Below are positions 22,688 to 34,690 of a stretch of 64,000 bases of DNA, piece by piece. The stretch covers positions 4,154,001 through 4,218,000 of the forward strand of contig NC_026507.1 in assembly GCF_000182925.2 (NCBI RefSeq). The letters run 5' to 3'. The translations under genes were made by a program, and so were the position numbers. The notes beneath the pieces were generated by a model. That model had not been told where the DNA came from, made no database searches, and saw only the letters and a list, made by a program, of their open reading frames with translations. The DNA comes from Neurospora crassa OR74A (taxonomy: Eukaryota > Ascomycota > Sordariomycetes > Sordariales > Sordariaceae). Position 1 is the stretch's first letter. Every line of letters starts with the position of its first letter.

Positions 22688-23674
22688 GTTTTGGATTTGT
22701 GTGTCTGTGACTATGGTGGTGGTGATGATGTTGGATGGTGGTGATGACAGACGACACTGAGTGGACGACGACAAGGTCAAGTCGGAATCGGGTCGAGTCG
22801 AGGCCTGGAGAGGAGAGAGGGGGGGTATTACGGTGGGTGGGATAAGATAGAGGGCCGGGGGAGGGTCGGTCGACTACTATCAGAAGTGAAAGGAAGAGGA
22901 ATATGGATGGAAAGGGCGTGTCCGGTCTCCAGCTTCGTTCGTTCAGTTGCCAGGCGCTTTGGAAATGCGATCCGCCAAATTTCTCTTTGTGACCCCGTCC
23001 AGTTGTGGTGGCCCGTCGTCAATCTTTGGTGGGGTCGAAAATTGGGAAAATGCGCTTGACACCACTGACCAGTGACAAAAAGCACGGGCCATCGAATTCG
23101 GTTCAATGCTGCCTCTGTCGCACAACAATTGCACGGCAGCTGAATGCGGTGCCACTTCCACTTCCACTTCCGTCTAGGCACCACGGGAGGGGTAAGTGTA
23201 GAGCCCAGATCAGGCACCCCAAGGCCTGGAGCTTCAGCGAACGCCCTGGGCACACAGTTTCAGGCTTTCGTCCCTCTCGCTCGGCGCACATCCCGCCGGA
23301 CGGGGGGCAGAGCACCTGCGCGGGTACCTACGCGGGGACGCCCGGGCGGTCAATAATTCTGCCGAGTACCGACCAAATTTCCAGAACCCGACGACGGACC
23401 CGCCGCGCCGAGAGGAACACGGCCCAGGGCACGGGACGCGGGACCGATCCGACTCCAGCGAGCCAGCAATTGAACGCGCCTCATCCGAAACGGGGACCTC
23501 TTGGCCGCAGCGCAGGTCCAGTCTGACCTAACTCCAGATCCCAGCCAAGCCTACCTACCTACCTACCTATCAGATCCCGTTGCGACCAACCGAGCCCAGC
23601 TCGATCGATTCGACCTCTTTCTGTCTTTACCACCACCACCACACCACCACACGACACAACACAACACCACAACC
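22688..23674. other. Intergenic, bidirectional promoter region of two translation genes
   Basis: The 1-kb gap lies between the divergent eIF3e and mL49 genes, both of which serve protein synthesis. The right end holds TACC repeats (about 23,553-23,570) and a CAC-rich 5' leader. No gene of its own is seen. Confidence 0.5.
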
Positions 23675-24449
23675 ATGTTCCGCTCGACCTTCTTCGGCCT
23701 CTCCCGGGCCATCGTCCAGCCCGCGACGCCCCTCACCGTCCGCGCCGCCTTCCAGTCCCGATTCTACTCCGCCGCTGCCGCCGCATCGCAACCAACAACA
23801 ACAGCCACAACAACGACACCACTCCAGCAGCAGCAGCAGCAGCAGCCCACCACACAACCCACCACCCCTATCCAGACCCAGACCGGTGCCGCGCCAACAG
23901 AATCCACGAAACCCGTTGCGAAGCCCTACCTAGTAGGCCGCGCCTGGACCCAGCGTCTGCCCGTCTACCACCTCGCCAAGCGCGGTGGTAACAAGAAGCT
24001 CACCCAGATCAAGAAGGTGCAAGGTGATGGCCAGGCTCTGCGCAGGGATCTTGCGCAGTTCTTGGGGCTGGAGGTGAAGGAGGTGCGGGTGAAGGTGCCG
24101 ACAGGACATTTGGAGGTTGATGTAAGTTTTTTTTGTTTGGTTTTTTTGCATTGCCGGTTTGCTGCTATTTGCAAGAAGGGTGAGGCAGTATGACATCAAG
24201 AGTGAGGGAATGAATGGAAGAGAAATCGGAAAAGAGTTGGAAGTTCGGAAAGAGAGGCAAAGAGGTAGAGGTTCGAAGATCATGGGACAATGGACAACGG
24301 GTTGAGATGGGAGAAAAGAATAGGGCGATAAGAAAACAAGAAGAGGGTTAAACCTGCAGCAGAAAGGACAGGTGCTAACGGACTACCAACATAAACAGGG
24401 ACACCGCAGAGAGGAAATCGTCAAGTTCCTGGACGGCTTGGGCTTTTAA
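23675..24449 (+). CDS. img2: Mitochondrial large ribosomal subunit protein mL49 (Img2)
   Basis: Exons 23675-24121 and 24399-24449 (277-nt intron, GTAAGT donor, CTAAC branch well upstream) give 165 residues. The N-terminus is a basic, Ser/Ala-rich mitochondrial presequence (MFRSTFFGLSRAIVQ...RFYS). It is followed by a low-complexity linker of Thr, Pro and Gln (Q7 run at 23826-23848). The conserved domain starts at KPYLVGRAWTQRLPVYHLAKRGG and continues NKKLTQIKKVQGDGQALRRDL; exon 2 supplies GHRREEIVKFLDGLGF. This is the mL49/Img2 fold, close to the translation factor SUI1 fold, in the mitoribosome large subunit. The tiny second exon is needed for the conserved C-terminus. Confidence 0.93.
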
Positions 24450-25478
24450 ATGAGGAAGATGTTACACCGATGAACCTCTAGAGCTTGCAGCCACAAGTCC
24501 ACATAACACGACGAGGACCAACCTATTACCGGGAGAGATACCATGCTGCTCCATGCCACGGACTGGAGAGCATGCTGGGGCATATTCCGGGAAGTGCTGG
24601 ATGCTTCGTCGCCCGCGACGAGGACTACCGAGTGAGTGGTCACATATATAGAGAGTCCTCGGCTACGCGGTGGGATCACCGAGGGGTAAATAGGAGGATT
24701 GCGTGTACGATGGAAGAATATACCACATGTTGAGACAATGTATCATCACCAAAACGGGTTGTAAGGAGCGGCTAAAGGATTTACAAAAGCGGTCGAATGA
24801 TATTTGTCTCTACGACGAAGAATCTTGCTATCCCAGCTATGAGCTTAGGCGAGATGTGCGGAAGGGGATATGCATGGTTAGGGGAGACTTTTGACGAGGC
24901 TTCATGGGAGAGAATTCTCGATATAAAAATACACAGCGTTGCCACATTGGGTACAGTTCACGACAGGTTCACGACAGGTTCATGACAGGTTCGCGGCAGG
25001 TTCATGATGGCCAAGTGATACACAATCACTTTTATTGTCTTCAAATCTTTGCTTGCTTCATCAATCAAGACTTTTCGCGAAACTTAACCAGCCTATCCCA
25101 TCTAAAGCCATAATAAATAGTTATTGACAACGAAACTGACAACCGCCTACTCTTGACACAGACAAAACAGGGCAGAACTCCTCTATTATGTACGAATTCT
25201 TTTTTTCTCTCTCTGTTCTTCTTCAATTGATTCCCACCCTATCCTGTGCTCAAGTTCTTTTCAATCGCTTTTCCTTAAACATGTCACGTATCTCATTCTT
25301 TCGAATTTCATCACCACCACGCCTCGTCCTCTTCTTCCTGCATCATGCACCTCCCACCTCTCGGCCACTGCATGCAACAACGCCTTATAAAGGATCACGT
25401 CTACCAAGCAAACCCCATCCGTTCATTCATTGACTTCCCCAAAGACTAAAAAAGATAAAAAAAGATAAACGAAACCCG
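24450..25478. other. Intergenic, convergent 3' ends
   Basis: 1 kb between the 3' ends of mL49 and SWI1. It contains an 11-bp tandem repeat (listed separately) and pyrimidine-rich DNA toward SWI1. No coding sequence is supported. Confidence 0.45.
24957..25010. repeat. 11-bp tandem repeat, about five units
   Basis: The unit TTCACGACAGG is repeated directly about 4.9 times with a few substitutions (third unit TTCATGACAGG, fourth TTCGCGGCAGG). It lies in the convergent gap downstream of mL49 and looks like a small minisatellite. Confidence 0.85.
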
Positions 25479-28400
25479 TCACTCTACCAAGTTACAGAAA
25501 GCAACCAAATCCTTCAACATGCCCTCCTTCCCCCATTCCGCCGCGCCCATCTGCAGCGCTCCCAGCAACGTATCCTTCCCGGGCAATACCGCGCACGCCG
25601 GCAGGCCATCTTGTTGCCTCTGCCTTTCCCATCCTCCGCCCCCTCCTTCCCATTCACTTCCCTCTTCATCTGTTATGCCTTCCATCCTATCCGCCATGGC
25701 TCCGCCATTTCGATATTTGCTACTACCCAAAGGCCATGAATCCTTCGCAGCCTTCTCCCCCAACTTCCTCAGCATGCTAACCGCCAAGCTGACAATGTAC
25801 ACCAGATCCGCATCCCGCTTGTTATGTTGCTGGTTGGCGCCCCCGCGTCCTGTGGGCCTGACGGGACCGACGGGTTGCGACTCGTATTGCATGCTTAGTT
25901 GGCGAACCAAGTAGAAGAGGTTCTGCACGAGGCCGTTGCCGCTGGAGAGCCATACTCTGGCAACATTCACCCCACCGCTGGCAGCCACTGGTCCATTTTC
26001 GGCTGCGTCGGCGCCGACTCCAGCGCCGACGGGCCCATCGGGGGTGATGGAGGCCAGAATATCTGCTGCTAGGAGACCTTGCATGAGGAACGGCTTCCTG
26101 ACTTCGATCAGAGAAGGGATGTTCGCGGGACGCGTGTTTGGGGCGGAAAGGTCCGGGATGGGCGAGATGGCGAGGGCAAAGGTGCGGGTTACCAGCAGGT
26201 CTGCTGGCGACACTTGGCCTGGTGAGGGGGATTCGCTGGCAAATATGGTTTTGTAGTACGTCCTGTTCGGCTCATCGCGAGCAAGGAGTTTGGCGAGCGA
26301 GTCGATTGCGTGTGGAAGGTATGGGTGAAGAGAGGGATCGTAAGGCGTGAAGAAGAGGATTCCCAGATCAGAATCATTGCCGTCGGGTGAAGGGGACATG
26401 CTTGGAGCGGGTGAGGGAGCGAAAGCAAGGAGAAATTGGAGCAGGCAAAAGGCTTGTTCTCTCCCTGGCATCTCCACGCAACGTGTGATGTTGGAGAGCA
26501 GAATGACCAGGTCTTTCATAAAGTCTAGAGTGTTGACCTGCGTGCGGAGCAACATCTCGCGCGTGCCGAGGTAGCGGATGGCCATGCACAGGAAGCGAAT
26601 GACGGACTCGTCGGCGAGACAGGCCTGGTTCTCCTCAAGGAAAGAGAGGTTGCGCAGGATGGTGGTGATGGCTATTAGCCTGTCAGCGGCTTGGTCGAGC
26701 TCGTACTCCTGAGAGCCAAAGAGGGGCACGCTGCGAAGGGCAAATTTCTCGATGCGACAGGCGCGAACAACATCTTCATACGAGGTGATGGTGATCTCGT
26801 CGGAAGCTTCTTCCGAGTTCTCAGCTAGCAGATCAACTTGCTCCTCGGCGCATTCTATCAGTGTTTCTACCAAGTCGTCGCAGTGTCGCAGATCGAGGGG
26901 AAGATACGGTTGAGGAGGGTCCTGTTTGCCGCTTTCTGGTGATGTGGCCGATACTGTCCCAAGCACATCCAAAGCAAGCCGCACTTCGCCGTGAATACCA
27001 CTTTGGATGCTCTTGGTTAGAGCATGTACGTCAATATTTCCCAGATCGGTAAGATGGGGAACGTCTGGCTTGAACTTTCTTAGCTGTTCCGCAAAATGTT
27101 CTACCGAGCCAAGATCCACGCCGCCATATGTGGTGACCTCTCTCGAACAAGGAATGTAGAGCTCCGGATCCCGCGTTGGCTTAGGGAATCCAGGCGCGGC
27201 CTCAATGCCCTGCCCTGGCATCATCTGATTCTCCGGGTGGGCAGATCCTGGCATCGACATGCTTCCAGTCTTGCTGTGCGCCGGCGACGGCATGGGGAAC
27301 TCCTCTGCCGTTGGCGTAGGTTGTGAGCTTCTTGAAAGGCTATTACGGGGATGGCCCATTGGGCCGGCATTCGCTTGTTGTTGCCCCGGATGCGCCCCAG
27401 GAAAGCCATTAACATTCGGTTGTTGCGCAACTGGGGGTTTCATGGGTGACTGCATCTGGCCCGGTTGTATAGGTGGCTGCGGTCCAGCTGACATCATCTG
27501 ATTAGGCGGCATCTGTCCTGGTGGCATCGGCTTCATGGGCTGGGCTTGTTGCATGTTTTGCGGGGTGGACATAACACCGGCCTGCCGGGCCCGCTGTTGT
27601 GCCGTCCATGCCTCTTCGAACTTGAGGATATTCCGTTCGTAGACAGTCTTGATATGCTGTGGCGCGTGAGGTACCTGGTGGACAGGATATCCGAGCATTT
27701 GTGTGATTTGCGGCCAAACATTCGACTGCGTCACGTTGCGATACCCTCCAAACTTGTGGTATACAAGCTGAAACAGGGAGGCTAGGTTGATTGGGCGACC
27801 TTCAACAACCGGGCTGATCTCCAATGGCATGTTCTTGCTGTTCATGAAGGCCGTCAAGTTCTTGATGAACGAATTGGGGTCACCCCTTCCCATGGGCTGC
27901 TGCTGTGGGTGCTGCTGCTGCTGCTGCTGTTGCTGAGGCATCCCCTGCTGGGGGCGCATTCCCGTGGGAACCATCTGTCCTCCTCTGGCAGCCATCAAGT
28001 TCCGATGCGCCGCCTGAGCTCGCGCTTCAGCTTGAGCTTGTTGAACGTGAGCATGTTGTGCCTGAGCTTGAGCCGCATTGTGTGGTTGCATCATGTTTTG
28101 GCCGACCATCTGTTGTTGCATTTGCATGTTTGCCTGTCGTTGAAGTTGCATCTGATACATCAGCCGTTGCTGCTCCATGGCGTTTCTGGGCTGGGGCATT
28201 TGTTGCATCTGTTGAGGGAACATCTGGCCCTGCATCTGTCCGGCCATCTGGCTGGGCATTTGCCCTGGCATCTGTCCTGGCATCTGGCCGACCATCTGAC
28301 TCGGCATCTGACCAGGTATTTGACCCGCCATTTGACCGGCCATCTGACCGGCCATCTGACCGGCCATCTGTCCCGGCATCTGTCCTCCCATTTGGCCTCC

Positions 28401-29348
28401 CATTTGCCCTCCCATTTGACCTCCCATTTGCCCTCCCATTTGGCCTGGCATCTGTCCTGGAATTTGTGCGCCCATCTGCCCGCCCATCTGTCCCGGTATT
28501 TGCCCGCCCATCTGACCGTGTAACTGCCCATGCATCTGTAGCTGTTGCGGTATCCCAGCCATCTGTTGCTGCATCATCTGGCTAGCCATGGGGTTCGGTG
28601 ACGGGCTCGGTCGTGCTGGCGGTTGCGCTTGCGCGAACTGGGGGTTGAAGGATTGGGCAAAGTTCTGCTGCATGTAGTTGGGCTGAGGCGTGCCGCCATG
28701 ATCGGACGGTATGGGCGAGTTTTGCGGAAACTGTTGCGCGGCGGGCGAAAAGGGATGTGGTGAGGCCGTGGCCACTCGTTGGGGTACGCTGCCGGGGCGC
28801 ATCTGGTTGCTCATTATAGGCGAGGGCGTCGCATTCGCGGAGCCGTTCGGTTGCAGGTGGGGATATGGATTCGGCTGCCCTGTCGGTGGCTGGCCCATGG
28901 CGGGCTGCTGTTGAAAGCCGGGGAACTGCGACTGCTGGGGGGTGTCGGCGCGTGAGGTCGGAATCATGCCGGGGGCCTGGCGCGGCGACTGGCCTATGCT
29001 ATCCTCTCTCGGCCGGGGGCGCTTGGAGGGGATGATGGGGTTCGTCTGGTACATGGCGTTGTTGAAGGCGGGCGAGGCATTGCGCATGGGGCCGTTCTGC
29101 ATGGCGAGCATCTGGGGGTTCGCGAACTGGGCGGGGTTGATGGTGGTTCCCGGGTTGACGTTGAACTGAGCGGCGACCTGGGGATTGGCAGCGGCCATGA
29201 AGGCGGCCGGGTCAATGACGCCGGCGGCGGCCATGTTGTTGGTCATGGCGGCCGGGTCGTTGAGGTTGACGTTGGCGTTGACATTGAGGTGGGGGTAGCC
29301 GTTGCCATTGTGGTTCGGGACTGCGGCATCGTTCATCCAGGAGCTCAT
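25479..29348 (-). CDS. swi1: SWI/SNF chromatin-remodelling subunit SWI1 (ARID domain)
   Basis: One long intronless frame gives 1289 residues. The first ~480 are low complexity: Asn/Pro/Gln-rich, with a run of GQM-type repeats at about 268-386 and a Q8 tract. An ARID/BRIGHT DNA-binding domain follows at about 489-580 (DPNSFIKNLTAFMNSKNMPLE, LYHKFGGYRNVTQSNVWPQI variants, TVYERNILKFEEAW). A second Pro/Gln/Met-rich stretch separates it from a C-terminal helical (armadillo-like) part of about 550 residues, with LRNLSFLEENQACLADESVIRFL typical of SWI1/BAF250. SWI1 is the ARID subunit of the nuclear SWI/SNF remodeller, and its Q/N-rich N-terminus forms a prion in budding yeast. The ATG at 29348 is followed by MSSWMNDA and is the first plausible start. 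The upstream 5.3 kb lack genes. Confidence 0.92.
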   Translation of the reverse strand: MSSWMNDAAVPNHNGNGYPHLNVNANVNLNDPAAMTNNMAAAGVIDPAAFMAAANPQVAAQFNVNPGTTINPAQFANPQMLAMQNGPMRNASPAFNNAMYQTNPIIPSKRPRPREDSIGQSPRQAPGMIPTSRADTPQQSQFPGFQQQPAMGQPPTGQPNPYPHLQPNGSANATPSPIMSNQMRPGSVPQRVATASPHPFSPAAQQFPQNSPIPSDHGGTPQPNYMQQNFAQSFNPQFAQAQPPARPSPSPNPMASQMMQQQMAGIPQQLQMHGQLHGQMGGQIPGQMGGQMGAQIPGQMPGQMGGQMGGQMGGQMGGQMGGQMPGQMAGQMAGQMAGQMAGQIPGQMPSQMVGQMPGQMPGQMPSQMAGQMQGQMFPQQMQQMPQPRNAMEQQRLMYQMQLQRQANMQMQQQMVGQNMMQPHNAAQAQAQHAHVQQAQAEARAQAAHRNLMAARGGQMVPTGMRPQQGMPQQQQQQQQHPQQQPMGRGDPNSFIKNLTAFMNSKNMPLEISPVVEGRPINLASLFQLVYHKFGGYRNVTQSNVWPQITQMLGYPVHQVPHAPQHIKTVYERNILKFEEAWTAQQRARQAGVMSTPQNMQQAQPMKPMPPGQMPPNQMMSAGPQPPIQPGQMQSPMKPPVAQQPNVNGFPGAHPGQQQANAGPMGHPRNSLSRSSQPTPTAEEFPMPSPAHSKTGSMSMPGSAHPENQMMPGQGIEAAPGFPKPTRDPELYIPCSREVTTYGGVDLGSVEHFAEQLRKFKPDVPHLTDLGNIDVHALTKSIQSGIHGEVRLALDVLGTVSATSPESGKQDPPQPYLPLDLRHCDDLVETLIECAEEQVDLLAENSEEASDEITITSYEDVVRACRIEKFALRSVPLFGSQEYELDQAADRLIAITTILRNLSFLEENQACLADESVIRFLCMAIRYLGTREMLLRTQVNTLDFMKDLVILLSNITRCVEMPGREQAFCLLQFLLAFAPSPAPSMSPSPDGNDSDLGILFFTPYDPSLHPYLPHAIDSLAKLLARDEPNRTYYKTIFASESPSPGQVSPADLLVTRTFALAISPIPDLSAPNTRPANIPSLIEVRKPFLMQGLLAADILASITPDGPVGAGVGADAAENGPVAASGGVNVARVWLSSGNGLVQNLFYLVRQLSMQYESQPVGPVRPTGRGGANQQHNKRDADLVYIVSLAVSMLRKLGEKAAKDSWPLGSSKYRNGGAMADRMEGITDEEGSEWEGGGGGWERQRQQDGLPACAVLPGKDTLLGALQMGAAEWGKEGMLKDLVAFCNLVE
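28190..28545 (-). repeat. Coding minisatellite, 12-bp units (GQMx repeats) in SWI1
   Basis: About 25-30 tandem 12-bp units encode GQM followed by G, P, A or S (codon pattern GGx CAG/CAA ATG xxx). Adjacent units are nearly identical (the GQMG and GQMA blocks), so recent expansion or contraction is likely. The array sits in the low-complexity N-terminal half, upstream of the ARID domain. Confidence 0.85.
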
Positions 29349-32300
29349 GTCGGGTATGGTTGGAGCTGGAGCTGGACGAGGGAGTAGTGGGTGGTGTGGT
29401 GATGGATCGTGTGGTCGAGGTGGTGTGGGCGGCGGCGGTTAGTAGTAGTGGCAAGTGGTGTGGGAATCGGAACGGTCACCGTCGAACCCATCAGCTGTTA
29501 CCGCGTGTTTTCCTTTCGGGTCAAGGGTCAGCAAGGCATTTGCCAGGGCACCAGCATGGCCTATCGAGGAACGGATTGATGAAAATAGGGCGTGTAGTGA
29601 CACGGCAGAAGCTGGTCGCGATGGAGCAGGGCGGGCAGGGCAGGGCAGGGCACTTCAGTCGCAGTGAAGTCGCGTCGCGGGTTGGGGCTCTTTCAGTTTG
29701 CGTGCGTGGTCGGGAAACGGGGGACGGGAAACTGGGACGGGGACTGGGACTGGGACACTTTGCTCCGGGAGGTGGGTGCGGTGCAGTGCTTGGGTGAGCG
29801 CAGTGGTAGAATGGACTGTGGTTGATTTAGGTGTAGGCAGGAGGACTGAGAGCAAAGAGAGTACGACTAGGTAGGTAGGTAGCGAGGTCCCGTCTCCAGT
29901 CGCTTCCTTTCTGGCTGGACACCTAGTTGTGTACTCTACACTACTAGAGAATCGCGCCCGTGCGCAACACCACTCAACGATCCTGTCACTTTTTGGCCCC
30001 TTGTCGGCTCGGCTTCTGCTACCACCTTCTTGACCTCTACTGAGACGGCAGGGGGGCAGTGCTGACTCGGAGTGTCGCCCACTGGCGGAAGACTGCCAAG
30101 CAGCTGACTAGCGGTATTTTCGGGCATGCCCGCCAGTTGCTCCCCCAACTCGGCAACTGGCAAGGAGCTCTCTCTCAATATGAGGCTATGAGCCGAGTGC
30201 AACCAACGAAGGGGCAAGTGTCACTGAACACCAGAATGCCTTCATAAAGTAATCATGAACATTGGGCGGCATGAGTAAAGGGGAATTTCAGCATAATTTG
30301 GTTGGCTTGACAGAAAACTCGACCTTTCGGATGCAATGCCTTAACCGAGGGTTGGTTTTCGTACCCAGGAAAGACATTTGATAACACTGAGGAATGCTTC
30401 TCCTCTGTGCTGTCTCTAATAAGAGCGTCCACTTGGATTAGGTGAGGTTCGTAGTGTAGTTGTCTCCAGAGACTCGGTTTGTGAGAAGAGGACATCGACT
30501 GTAGCTGCTTTCGGAATCCGATGATAAGGGCGGGGAGCTTCTACACGACAGTGTGATGTCGAGTGTCCCTGTGATAGGGACGGGACCGTTGTGCTACTTT
30601 CGGAGGAGCCATGGAACTGAAGCGGACCAGCGATATGGGGGCTAACAAACACACAAAGTCTAGGTATGTGATCGTCGAGCCCCAGTGCCTTGTATGCTGG
30701 GAACTACTCGTCTCCAAAAGATCACAAGGCTGTAGCTCGAAGCTGGTGGTGGGTGTGGTTGACTCCGAAACAACATGCAGAGAGAAGGGATAGAAGTAAC
30801 AATAACAATAACGAGACGAAAGTCTTACCTGCGGTCTGTTATGTTACCAGCAGATCGTGCGTGCGGGTATGGAGTGGTTGCTCAAGCGCGGTCGCGGTTT
30901 GCTCCCCTATTGTCTGGTCGGCTATATTCTTGAAGGTGTCCAGCCAGCTGTCCGTCTAGGCTTACGACTGACCGATGGAAGTGAGAGCAGCAAAGAAGAT
31001 GCTGCCTCAGTGGTGAGTCTGGTCAGCCCCCCCCATCCCAAGTCATTTCCAAGTTTCACAACAGGCTAGCGCCGCCATGTCAGCGTGGCCAATCATGGCC
31101 AACGATAAAAGCAGCTAGTGAGATACCTCAGAATGCCGCCAAATGTTGGTGTTACCGCCCATACTTCACTAGCAGCCCATAGCAACTGTTCTTCCCGTGT
31201 GCACAACCCATGTTTCCCCCAAACTTCCCAGTTGTGACATCTTTGCCATCGATGTCCGGCAATGTCGAAACAAATTGCCTCATGGACATTCAATGTCATA
31301 GCGGCAGTATCGTGGCTATGGTCGAGGTCAATGGCGAATCAAAGGAACCCACGGTTCCCGTGTGGTCATGAATCTTCATCCATTGTATCCCATCTTGCTC
31401 CGATATGGTCTTTTGTTCTCGGTTTCGGCCCCAGGTTGCGGCATCCTGTTTCTTTAAAACGATCAAGGTTCGAAAGGTGAGTCCATGGCCGATATATGAG
31501 ATCCCAGGAGTGGCCACCATGTTTCCGGGTTTTTGAAGGAATTGGCACTTGGTTTCGATGTGATAATGCTGTACAGGGTGGTGTCTGAATTTGGGCCGAA
31601 AAGACTTGAGCATCGTTGTATCGCTGAGTGAGTTCCGCGTGTCAAGCTACAATGTCAGCAGAAAGTTCAGTTCCCAAGGAAACATGGAAGAGTTCATTCC
31701 CCCGCTTTATAGTCCCTTTCTTGTCGCCGATTCTCCATGGTGCTTGACCGCTGCAGTTGACTCCGTCATCTCCTCATGTCGTCTCTTGGGCTTGCCGTGC
31801 GCTTCGGTACCTGCTGCGTACCCCACCAGCCACCAAGTTGAAGTCTGGCAAGAACGGGATTCTATGTCGACCCATCAACATGCCCGCATCATGTCGAAGT
31901 CCCATTTCCACGCTCAATGTGGTGGGTGTGTAACTTTGACTTTGGAAATTGTCTTCCCCGTAATGAAAGTCGAGGTGGTCGATTGGTGGTTTCTCTTTCA
32001 CTTCTCAGGTGTGTGCTGGGTTTTTGCGTTGTCCTCATCCCTCCACATGGGCCAGGCATTGGTGTTGGTCAACGAGGTACCTGGGCTGGTCACCCGCATC
32101 ACTCTGCTGGGTACACGGCCATGGGGAATTGGGTGGCCCACGCGACGCCATGTGCCTGCTAGACCTTATCAATTTGCCTGGCAATCCTCCGAGCTGTGAA
32201 GTCCTTCACAAGAGGACTTCCGATGGTAAAGTAGATCTCGTTGCTGTCGTGTACATAACGGATGTCCTTCGTATGAGGTGTCGTTCAATTGTCGAGCAGT

Positions 32301-34690
32301 GACCGTCTGCACTAACAATTTCCGTTGGAGCAGGGTACTCGATTGCTGTTAACAACAATGGATTCTATCGTCAATCAATCCACAACGATGGTCGGTAAAG
32401 ACGCAAAAAGAGTGGAAAATCGAAAGCACGGCCGGAAGAAGCGAAAAAGGATGGAAAGAGAGGGAGAAACAGGCACAGAGATGGGCGATCGGGCCATTTA
32501 ATGTTCTGCTGCTTTCGGTGGCAGAGTCACTCACCCCTTTCGCCAATGCCCGCTATGTGCGGGAGCTAAAAAACCCCCGCCCTAGCACAGGGTCGGGCGG
32601 GAAGACATCTGCGAACATGCAATCCCCTCGTCATCTGCCCGACAGCTTTGGAAGGGAATGGTCTCATTTCAGGCCATCTTTTCCTTTCTTTCCCAGTTGT
32701 CGCGCATGATTTGCTTTTGATTCATGTTCACTTGCCTCAGTATTCCACTGAGAAGCATCACATGGAGTCCCCAAGTGAAACTTCCCAGGCCGGTCAACAT
32801 CCACACACCACGCACATCGCCGGCGTACGTAGGTAGGTAGGTACCTAGGTAGGTAGGTAGGTAGGTACCTTGCGTTTGTGACCGACCCAACACCCACGCC
32901 CGCCAATCCCAAGTGCGGTAGGTGAACCCGACACAATGGATGACCTGGTCCGGCTTATCTACTTACCCTTTTGCTGAATTGTCAAACTCCATCAACGAAG
33001 GCAATCAAGAACTTGACCCTTATTTCAAACGATAGGTATTTTACACACAGTGGCTTCAATGTTGCAAACGACCCTTGTCGAGTCAAGCCGAATCCAATCG
33101 TGGGAATCCTGGACTCACAAAAGTGATGGAACATTCCGCCAATTGGGCGATATTGTCTGATGATTGAATGTTCCTTTCCTGGCTTTTGTGTTCTTGAACA
33201 CTTCAGCTCCATACCTCTTCTATCGTGAAACAGAACGTGGGGTTTCAAAATCTGGATGTCCCACATTTGCCTGGAACATGGCAACTCGTGGTCTGACCAC
33301 AACCGCTATCTTCACCGGCACGCACGTTACACACCCAAGCATCCTGATTGACACTCCGGCTCCCGAATCCCTGATTACTTGAAGGTCCACAGTGATTTTC
33401 GTTCTCAGCCCGCTCCTCTTCCAGAACAAGACTTCCCTGTTGTTCCGTTTTGGGTCAGCTATGCACGACGTCTGTCCGACTTGTCCCACTGCTCACACAA
33501 TTCAAGGTCATACAAGCGCTCTCGGAATTGGCCTGTCTCTCTTGTTGACTTTCGATGCTGCGACGTGTACCTTGGGGAAGAAACGCGGAAAGGGGCTGTG
33601 CCATGTTGATAGCGGCCAAATCATACATGCATGTAAAGTGGAAGGCATGTGAGCGCAGTTCCTTGCTGAAATCCAAGGGCTGTTCGACTTTGGCGGTAAG
33701 CAAGTGTGCTTTCGGACGAAGCAGCGCTCACAATTGGCAGAAGTTCTCTTTTTCTTCATAAATTTGTCGCAACACAGCGGTAAGGTTTCCTTATGTTGTG
33801 GTTCGAAGGTAGGAGATAGTTGTCACTGCGAGCTCCCTGTATTGAATTTGAAGACACAAAAGGAAGTTGACAGACAATAGAAAAAATCCTGACCAGGTTC
33901 AAATTCTGTTGAACACTAACAAGATAAGATGTTATAGAAAGTACCTAACTTTATGTTGTGGGAAACTCGTCAAGGATAGGCATATACGTTTATGAGGCAC
34001 CTTCTTTCACGGATGGTGTTGGCTTATCATGTTTCTTGGACATCCGAGGAGCCGGAACGGATACAAGTGGGGTCCAGTCCGGAGGTGTGGGGCCGGGGCC
34101 GGCAACTGGACCGGTACTTACCCTGAACATCCGTAGGAGCGGTCTGCAATATTTACAACTCATTTACACACAGGCTTACTGCCTAACTACAGATGGCCTT
34201 AGAATAATCAACCGATTGAACACTATTCCAATCCGTCAAATACTATCCTCGACGTTTAACACACGGATGATGCTACCATAAACTTCCTGGATGGTCCGTG
34301 CAACCTGCCATCGCTGGACCGATGAACAGACGGTTCACAGTTTAGACGTTCAAGAAGTGAAACTTGGTCAAAATGAATACATCAAGGAGAGAAGCATTCC
34401 GGGGGATGCTTGACTCATGATTTCTTCTATGCAAAATGAGACATGTTCTCTTCCGAAATCTGTCCCGTAAGGAAGCCATTTTCATCCGCCCAAACAATTT
34501 TCCTCGGCGATTGCAGCAAGGTCCGTCCAGACCAGAAGGTCTTGGCACAAACAACATCCAACGTCAAACCCAACGTCAACAACCCTTCCACCTCACATCA
34601 AAACCACGACTTCCCACTTTTCCCAAAGTCGCTCCTGCTTTTCAATTCAGTCTCGCAGCAAAGCAGACTTCAACGACACTTCCAGTCAAC
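29349..34690. other. Long gene-poor region upstream of SWI1
   Basis: 5.3 kb between the divergent SWI1 and EVE-domain genes with base composition like the rest of the window. Many short frames occur on both strands (the longest, 31591-32199, opens with TTG and has no family features). I support no protein gene. It carries TAGGTA microsatellites at 29,868-29,880 and 32,829-32,870. It could hold long 5' leaders, regulatory DNA or noncoding transcripts; the sequence alone does not show which. Confidence 0.4.
32829..32870. repeat. TAGG/TACC microsatellite
   Basis: Runs of TAGG interrupted by TACC make a partly palindromic simple repeat (GTAGGTAGGTAGGTACC then five more units). Shorter versions appear at 23,553, 29,868 and 46,083. 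Confidence 0.85.

Noticed and set aside
21374-22744. 456-residue open frame on the plus strand
   Set aside because: It is the antisense of the eIF3e gene, created by its G/C-rich codon use, with a repetitive Val/Glu/Leu product and no family features.
27905-28585. Leu/His-rich and Ala/Ser-rich frames on the plus strand
   Set aside because: They are opposite-strand readings of the SWI1 GQM repeat array.
31591-32199. 202-residue frame on the plus strand upstream of SWI1
   Set aside because: It starts at TTG, has no family features and mixed codon use.
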